Below are positions 58,501 to 64,000 of a stretch of 64,000 nucleotides of DNA, in pieces. The notes beneath the pieces were generated by a model that saw only the letters and a program-made list of their open reading frames with translations, searched no databases and was not told the origin of the DNA. Numbering within the stretch: the first letter of the stretch is position 1; each line of letters begins with the position of its first letter. The DNA is from Scalesia atractyloides. Its lineage: Eukaryota; Streptophyta; Magnoliopsida; Asterales; Asteraceae. The DNA lies in NCBI GenBank assembly GCA_947069175.1, contig CAMTDV010000018.1:37770869-37834868 (forward strand). The letters run 5' to 3'. The translations under genes and the position numbers were made by a program.

Positions 58501-58964
58501 TAAACTTTTATAATGACGATTATATAATTTTAATAGATATTGTTATCTGTAAATTTATGAATGTAATGTCACACCCCAACCCGCAGCGGAAAAGGTGACC
58601 GAGGCATGATTGGGTTATCATCAAAGCTCATGACATTTATTATACGTTTCATGTTCATTAATACAATTTAATGGAAATGTACAATAAATGATACAACATG
58701 TTCTAACTATCAGTCTAAGCTTCTTGGTTCTCTTCTAAGGCATATCCTATGTTTTCCTTGCTTCAACCTGTTCACCTGTATCATGTGTAAAAAGGTTTTT
58801 TTGGATCAACATAATGTTGGCGAGTGAATCCTATGGAAAAACATTTGAACAAGTTTATCCAATTAATTATAAATAATGTGCATACCACATATGAGTAAAT
58901 GTAGATGTAAATTTATTCACACAACACATAATATTGAATATTGAACACACATACACCAAATGAT

Positions 58965-59272
58965 TGTTTTGAGGCACGCGTTATTCGACTCGTCTCCCAC
59001 GAGGAACTGATGGGCCTAATGAATGAGTTTTGAGGCACGCGTTGTTCCACGAACTGATGGGCCTAATGAATGAGTTTTGAGGCACGCGTTGTTCTTACGA
59101 ACTGATGGGCCTAATGAATGAGTTTTGAGGCACGCGTTGTTCTTACCAACTGTTGAGCCTAATGCATGAGTTTTGAGGCACGCGTTGTTCTTACGAACTG
59201 ATGGGCCTAATGAATGAGTTTTAAGGCACGCGTTGTTCAACTCGTCTCCCACGAGGAACTGATGGGCCTAAA
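58965..59272. repeat. tandem array, ~48-bp unit, six copies (first LTR copy)
   Basis: Units contain TTTTGAGGCACGCGTTGTTC and GAACTGATGGGCCTAATGAA. First and last units carry an additional CTCGTCTCCCACGAGG inverted repeat. The array gives a repetitive minus-strand frame that I do not consider coding. Confidence 0.85.
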
Positions 59273-59760
59273 TAATTTGCATACAACTTTGACAATATGT
59301 AATACATCACAAACAACAATAGTTACATTCTAGTTTAAATCATATAATGGTATAGCACGAGTTTGCATAAGAGAATTAGTTTAAGCGACACATGATACAC
59401 CCCAAAACATGAATAAAAAGGGGAGTTTGTAAGAATTCACTCACATTGGGTGCGTTCGGTTGATGATGTTGAGTGCACGCGAAGTGGTTTTAACCACGAG
59501 TGAAATTAACCTAGATAAATAGCATTTTGGTTCGGTAAGTAAACGGATTTTATTAATCTATTTTAGTAGGATTGTTGGGTGTATTTTTGTGAGTTTGAGG
59601 CTATTTTCTAACCTTAAAAATGTTATTTTTAAGTATTTTTAATTGATTTTTAATTAAAATAATTAAATAAAAATAATAAAAAAATATTTGATTTTTGCTA
59701 CAGTTGACTTTGACCGTTGACTTTGACTGACCGTTGACCGGTTCGAAGGCATATTGTTGT

Positions 59761-59835
59761 GCGCTGGGTGAGGCTCGAACCCGAGACCTCTCGTATGCGT
59801 GCACGCAGCTCTACCAACTGAGCTACGTGTCTAAC
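59761..59835 (-). other. tRNA-like module 1
   Basis: Minus strand has TAGCTCAGTTGG (59814-59825, A box) and GGTTCGAGCC (59772-59781, B box), at tRNA spacing. The anticodon arm does not fold properly, so it is tRNA-derived and not a tRNA gene. Its copy is at 61617-61691. Confidence 0.65.
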
Positions 59836-59928
59836 CCGTCATATATCCGATTTTAATTATATATGTATATTAATTAGATTTTAAACAGAAATCCTTTATT
59901 TTAAAAATGAATTAAATCCCGAGAACCG

Positions 59929-60005
59929 GTGCGCTCCACAGGTCTCGAACCCGGGACCTGTGGGTTAGCGGACACGCAGTCCACCGCTGGACTGTGTGTC
60001 TCACT
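59929..60005 (-). other. tRNA-like module 2
   Basis: Minus strand has a perfect hairpin CAGTCCAGCGGTGGACTG and a T-arm-like hairpin with GGGTTCGAGACC between CCACAGGT and ACCTGTGG. Its copy is at 61785-61861. Confidence 0.6.
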
Positions 60006-60090
60006 TGGTTATAAACTCGGTTATCAATATACTTAACATATATCTAAATCAATCCGGTTCAGTTTTGCGGAAAAAGGAATTTTTATTAAG

Positions 60091-60175
60091 GCAGCGTGTG
60101 AGGGACAATACTCGAACTCGAGACCTTAGCGTTCAAAGTGCACACAGTCCACCGCTGGACTGTGTGTCTAACCCG
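60091..60175 (-). other. tRNA-like module 3
   Basis: Minus strand has CACAGTCCAGCGGTGGACTG in the same hairpin as module 2, then GAGTTCGAGTATT in the B-box position. Its copy is at 61947-62031. Confidence 0.55.
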
Positions 60176-60820
60176 GTAAATAACTTGATTTTAATTATAC
60201 TTAACCATTACCGAAACTTCGTCTTCTTCACTGGTTTTCACCGGAAGTGACGACTGTCTGATTCGAAGTGTTGATTCAGTTTTCTTTAGCGTTTAATGAT
60301 CAATTACAGACGAGATAAAAGTAAGAAGAAAGGAATTAGGCGTGAAAAGTACCGACTGGTTCTCCTCTATTTTCCGGCAGAACTCCGGCGACAGCAAGCT
60401 CTTCCGGCGACGGAAAAGGTAATGTCACACCCCAACCCGCAGCGGAAAAGGTGACCGAGGCATGATTGGGTTATCATCAAAGCTCATGACATTTATTATA
60501 CGTTTCATGTTCATTAATACAATTTAATGGAAATGTACAATAAATGATACAACATGTTCTAACTATCAGTCTAAGCTTCTTGGTTCTCTTCTAAGGCATA
60601 TCCTATGTTTTCCTTGCTTCAACCTGTTCACCTGTATCATGTGTAAAAAGGTTTTTTTGGATCAACATAATGTTGGCGAGTGAATCCTATGGAAAAACAT
60701 TTGAACAAGTTTATCCAATTAATTATAAATAATGTGCATACCACATATGAGTAAATGTAGATGTAAATTTATTCACACAACACATAATATTGAATATTGA
60801 ACACACATACACCAAATGAT

Positions 60821-61128
60821 TGTTTTGAGGCACGCGTTATTCGACTCGTCTCCCACGAGGAACTGATGGGCCTAATGAATGAGTTTTGAGGCACGCGTTG
60901 TTCCACGAACTGATGGGCCTAATGAATGAGTTTTGAGGCACGCGTTGTTCTTACGAACTGATGGGCCTAATGAATGAGTTTTGAGGCACGCGTTGTTCTT
61001 ACCAACTGTTGAGCCTAATGCATGAGTTTTGAGGCACGCGTTGTTCTTACGAACTGATGGGCCTAATGAATGAGTTTTAAGGCACGCGTTGTTCAACTCG
61101 TCTCCCACGAGGAACTGATGGGCCTAAA
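60821..61128. repeat. tandem array, ~48-bp unit, six copies (second LTR copy)
   Basis: Exact counterpart of 58965-59272, shifted by 1,856 bases. Confidence 0.85.
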
Positions 61129-61616
61129 TAATTTGCATACAACTTTGACAATATGTAATACATCACAAACAACAATAGTTACATTCTAGTTTAAATCATA
61201 TAATGGTATAGCACGAGTTTGCATAAGAGAATTAGTTTAAGCGACACATGATACACCCCAAAACATGAATAAAAAGGGGAGTTTGTAAGAATTCACTAAC
61301 ATTGGGTGCGTTCGGTTGATGATGTTGAGTGCACGCGAAGTGGTTTTAACCACGAGTGAAATTAACCTAGATAAATAGCATTTTGGTTCGGTAAGTAAAC
61401 GGATTTTATTAATCTATTTTAGTAGGATTGTTGGGTGTATTTTTGTGAGTTTGAGGCTATTTTCTAACCTTAAAAATGTTATTTTTAAGTATTTTTAATT
61501 GATTTTTAATTAAAATAATTAAATAAAAATAATAAAAAAATATTTGATTTTTGCTACAGTTGACTTTGACCGTTGACTTTGACTGACCGTTGACCGGTTC
61601 GAAGGCATATTGTTGT

Positions 61617-62031
61617 GCGCTGGGTGAGGCTCGAACCCGAGACCTCTCGTATGCGTGCACGCAGCTCTACCAACTGAGCTACGTGTCTAACCCGTCATAT
61701 ATCCGATTTTAATTATATATGTATATTAATTAGATTTTAAACAGAAATCCTTTATTTTAAAAATGAATTAAATCCCGAGAACCGGTGCGCTCCACAGGTC
61801 TCGAACCCGGGACCTGTGGGTTAGCGGACACGCAGTCCACCGCTGGACTGTGTGTCTCACTTGGTTATAAACTCGGTTATCAATATACTTAACATATATC
61901 TAAATCAATCCGGTTCAGTTTTGCGGAAAAAGGAATTTTTATTAAGGCAGCGTGTGAGGGACAATACTCGAACTCGAGACCTTAGCGTTCAAAGTGCACA
62001 CAGTCCACCGCTGGACTGTGTGTCTAACCCG
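61617..62031 (-). other. tRNA-like modules 1-3, second LTR copy
   Basis: Duplicates of the modules at 59761, 59929 and 60091, at 61617-61691, 61785-61861 and 61947-62031. Confidence 0.6.
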
Positions 62032-62734
62032 GTAAATAACTTGATTTTAATTATACTTAACCATTACCGAAACTTCGTCTTCTTCACTGGTTTTCACCGG
62101 AAGTGACGACTGTCTGATTCGAAGTGTTGATTCAGTTTTCTTTAGCGTTTAATGATCAATTACAGACGAGATAAAAGTAAGAAGAAAGGAATTAGGCGTG
62201 AAAAGTACCGACTGGTTCTCCTCTATTTTCCGGCAGAACTCCGGCGACAGCAAGCTCTTCCGGCGACGAGTGTCTTGCAGCAGAGAGTCTTCCGAAAGCT
62301 TACAAAGGGTGTGGGTGACTTCGGTAAAAGTTTAGGGGTTCAGTAAAGCTCAGAGATTAAAAACTCGGTTTTCCGGCGAAGTATAGAATATTTCCGGCGA
62401 GTGAGTTTTCGCCGAGAAAGGGTGCGATTTGAGTGTGAAATGTTTCTGGCGAGTTGTGGGTGAATTTATAGGGTAGTATCGAGATGTATGAGGTCTGAAT
62501 TCGGTCTAAATTCGAAGTCAGCCGTTCTCCGGCGGTTATGGCTGATGTCGCGGGTTCAGACGTCGGTTATAACCGTTGTGAGAGTTAAGACTTCGGTTAT
62601 TTTGAGCGGAAACGTAATTAAACGGCGAAGTCGTCGGGATTTCCGACGACTGCTAATTGGGCGCAATTACTGAACTTGATTTCCGAACTTTAATATTTGA
62701 ATTAATTGTTTCCTGTATTTATCAGAAAATCAAA

Positions 62735-62812
62735 GTGGCGGAGCGGTTGCTTGGCTGAGTGATAAGTTGTTGTTGAGCCGGTTACAGACCCGAGTTCGAA
62801 ACCCGGCATGAG
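62735..62812 (+). other. tRNA-like module 4, opposite strand
   Basis: Plus strand GTGGCGGAGCGGTT (A-box type, as in Leu/Ser tRNAs) and GAGTTCGAAACCC (B box), with a long variable-looking region between. It does not fold as a full tRNA by eye. Confidence 0.5.
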
Positions 62813-63516
62813 TAAAACATTTTTATTTTGTTATTTTTGACAGTTTTTCAAAAACTAATTATATATCCCCGCATAATAATTGATTACGTATCGTTTAAAA
62901 TTATTTTGGGCATTTAATTCTCAACGAAAATTTTAACTGACTGTTCGGTTGATAAACGGAGCGGGTTTGGTAAATCCGTTTTTGACGGATGTTACAGTAT
63001 CCCCTGCTTTTTAGAAATTTCGCCCCGAAATTTAAATAATGATATATTTTGACTAAAAGGATGATGATGTTTTGTTTGACAGTTACATACTTAGAAGAAA
63101 TAAGGGTTTAGGTTTTTGTTTGAGGCGGTAACGCTCCTTGTAAAGGTTAAGTATCCTAATACAGGAATCGCTTTTTGTTGCCTACTGTATAAGTATTGTT
63201 AAGCAGGAATGATTCGCTAAAATGATATCATGCATAAGAGTTTAGATATGTTTGGAAAAGTATGGTTATATCCTAAGGCAAAACTTCCAATACTACAATC
63301 TACACAAATAACCACAACAACTAATAATTGAATCCACATTCTGATAGTATATATGTTTGAATGGTGACAGTTCCTCTCTCGTTTGTTATGATGGAGAAGT
63401 TAGTCTATGTAGAAATGGATCACAATCCAATTTCTTTAAATAGTGAGATGATATAAATGTAACACAAATTTCAACCAAGGCAACACTAAATCCTACATGG
63501 AACTTCTCATAACCGC

Positions 63517-63615
63517 CTGATAACGCCTCTGATCCTTTGGCAAGAATACTTATATATAGGAAGTACCAGCGGCGTATCCACCATATTCTTGTCAAATTTT
63601 CATTGGTTTTATCAG
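63517..63615. other. structured hairpin with conserved core, copy D
   Basis: Core at 63549-63583. The inner stem pairs 63536-63548 with 63584-63596 (13 pairs, one G-U). The outer stem CTGATAA/TTATCAG pairs 63517-63523 with 63609-63615. The outer stem sequence differs from copies A-C but pairing is kept. Confidence 0.65.
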
Positions 63616-63684
63616 TGAATTATGATTAGTCCTATAACTCTACAACCAATACATCAAACATAAAAATACTGAAATGAAATATAT

Positions 63685-63868
63685 CTGTGCGATCAAGGCT
63701 CAATCAAACGGAGCCGATCGTATTGTATGTACTGAAATTGAAATGTCTGTGCGCTCAAGGCTCAATCAAACGTAGCCGAACGTATTGAATGTATTGAAAA
63801 TGAAATTGTCTGTGTGCTCAGGGCTCAATCAAACGGAGCCGAGCTTATTGCATGTATTGAAAATGAAT
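63685..63868. repeat. tandem repeat, 62-63-bp unit, three copies
   Basis: CTGTGCGATCAAGGCTCAAT-type units start at 63685, 63747 and 63810. Each contains AATCAAACGGAGCCGA or a one-base variant. Confidence 0.85.
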
Positions 63869-63932
63869 AACTTAATCACACAAACAACCTATGCATGGAA
63901 CCTCTCATAACCGCCTGATAATGCCTCCGATC

Positions 63933-63995
63933 ATTTGACAAGAATACTTATATATAGGAAGTACCAGCGGCGTATCCACCATATTCTTGTCAAAT
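63933..63995. other. structured hairpin with conserved core, copy E
   Basis: Core at 63947-63981, with a perfect 14-pair stem (63933-63946 with 63982-63995). The G-U pair of copy D is an A-U pair here. The 3' outer arm is cut off by the window end. Confidence 0.65.
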
Positions 63996-64000
63996 TTTCA

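Larger units (their letters stand above)
58564..60419 (-). repeat. partial tandem copy of the LTR, period 1,856 bp
   Basis: 58564-60412 matches 60420-62268 with constant offset 1,856 and no indel. I saw a single substitution (C at 59451, A at 61307). At its right end the sequence leaves LTR order at CCGGCGACG and a GGAAAAGGTAA joint leads into the next TGTCACACCCC. Confidence 0.9.
60423..63000 (-). repeat. gypsy LTR, full copy, minus orientation
   Basis: Plus-strand start TGTCACACCCC, end GGATGTTACA, followed at 63001 by GTATCCCCTGC (minus-strand polypurine tract). A minus-strand TATAAATT is near 62466-62473. It contains tRNA-like modules and a tandem array. A partial copy lies directly to its left. 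Confidence 0.7.
63001..64000 (-). mobile_element. internal region of the minus-strand gypsy element (3' end)
   Basis: Starts with a minus-strand polypurine tract (GCAGGGGATAC) and AAATTTCGGGGCGAAATTT. No coding sequence in this kilobase. A ~400-bp direct repeat (63491-63600 and 63891-64000) carries the structured hairpins, with a 62-63-bp tandem array between. The element continues beyond the window. Confidence 0.65.

Noticed and set aside
59761..60175. True tRNA genes
   Set aside because: A and B boxes are present, but anticodon arms and acceptor stems do not pair properly.
58965..61128. Minus-strand frame of 16-residue repeats (NNACLKTHSLGPSV type)
   Set aside because: It simply reads through the ~48-bp tandem array inside an LTR; there is no start context and no conservation to suggest coding.
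63547..63584. Minus-strand ATG in the conserved core as a small peptide gene
   Set aside because: A short frame starts at ATGGTGGATACGCC, but the flanking stem sequences change freely between copies and the frame continues differently each time; RNA structure explains the conservation better.
13551..63981. Conserved hairpin as a hammerhead, twister or HDV-like ribozyme
   Set aside because: The CTGATGA and GAAA core of hammerheads is absent on both strands, and I could not fit the 35-nt core to the twister or HDV consensus.

Overview
The window is plant nuclear DNA dominated by nested LTR retrotransposons, with two intact-looking intron-containing genes. Retroelement types (a SIRE-like Ty1/copia with an extra 3' ORF, initiator-Met-tRNA primer sites, large-LTR gypsy elements) and the two genes (a plastid m-type thioredoxin and a large NPN-type ubiquitin E2) point to a dicot. 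Asteraceae is plausible but is an inference from general resemblance of the retroelements.

Layout. 1-12.9 kb: a decayed SIRE-type copia element on the + strand (gag, protease, integrase, RT, RNase H, long spacer, extra ORF, 3' LTR); its 5' LTR lies outside the window. 12.96-16.7 kb: a diverged LTR-like block of a minus-strand gypsy family, with ~139-bp tandem repeats and two structured hairpins. 16.7-31.2 kb: remains of host genes, including an ankyrin exon. One host exon is split at 20445/29563 by a 9.1-kb gypsy element, itself carrying a 3.0-kb solo LTR inside gag (target duplication CTGGT). 31.2-49.1 kb: a copia element (leader at 31.2-31.75 kb, gag to integrase at 46.5-49.05 kb) interrupted by a chain of small non-autonomous gypsy-like elements. 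These contain a minus-strand LTR, which in turn contains a 10.9-kb gag-only gypsy element with 3.3-3.5-kb LTRs (target duplication AACTT). 49.1-58.5 kb: the gene island: thioredoxin m (minus), a MITE, the E2 gene (minus, 6 exons, one GC-AG intron), then a foldback MULE with a 9-bp target duplication and another foldback repeat. 58.5-64 kb: a minus-strand gypsy LTR with a nearly identical 1,856-bp-period tandem duplication and tRNA-like modules, then the start of its internal region.

The two most interesting signals are not genes. (1) An 18-bp palindrome, CAAGTTCGNNCGAACTTG with a free central dinucleotide, recurs in clusters in copia and gypsy elements; four separate TATA boxes sit just downstream of such clusters, which suggests a shared dimeric-protein promoter site. 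(2) A 35-nt core of fixed length occurs five times (13.55, 14.28, 36.84, 63.55, 63.95 kb). Its flanks always form a stem although stem sequences differ between copies. This is compensatory change expected of a conserved RNA (or cruciform) structure, and I cannot match it to a known ribozyme.

Most retroelement reading frames are broken by stops and frameshifts and are described as pseudogenes. Boundaries marked approximate could not be fixed by a partner LTR or a target duplication.
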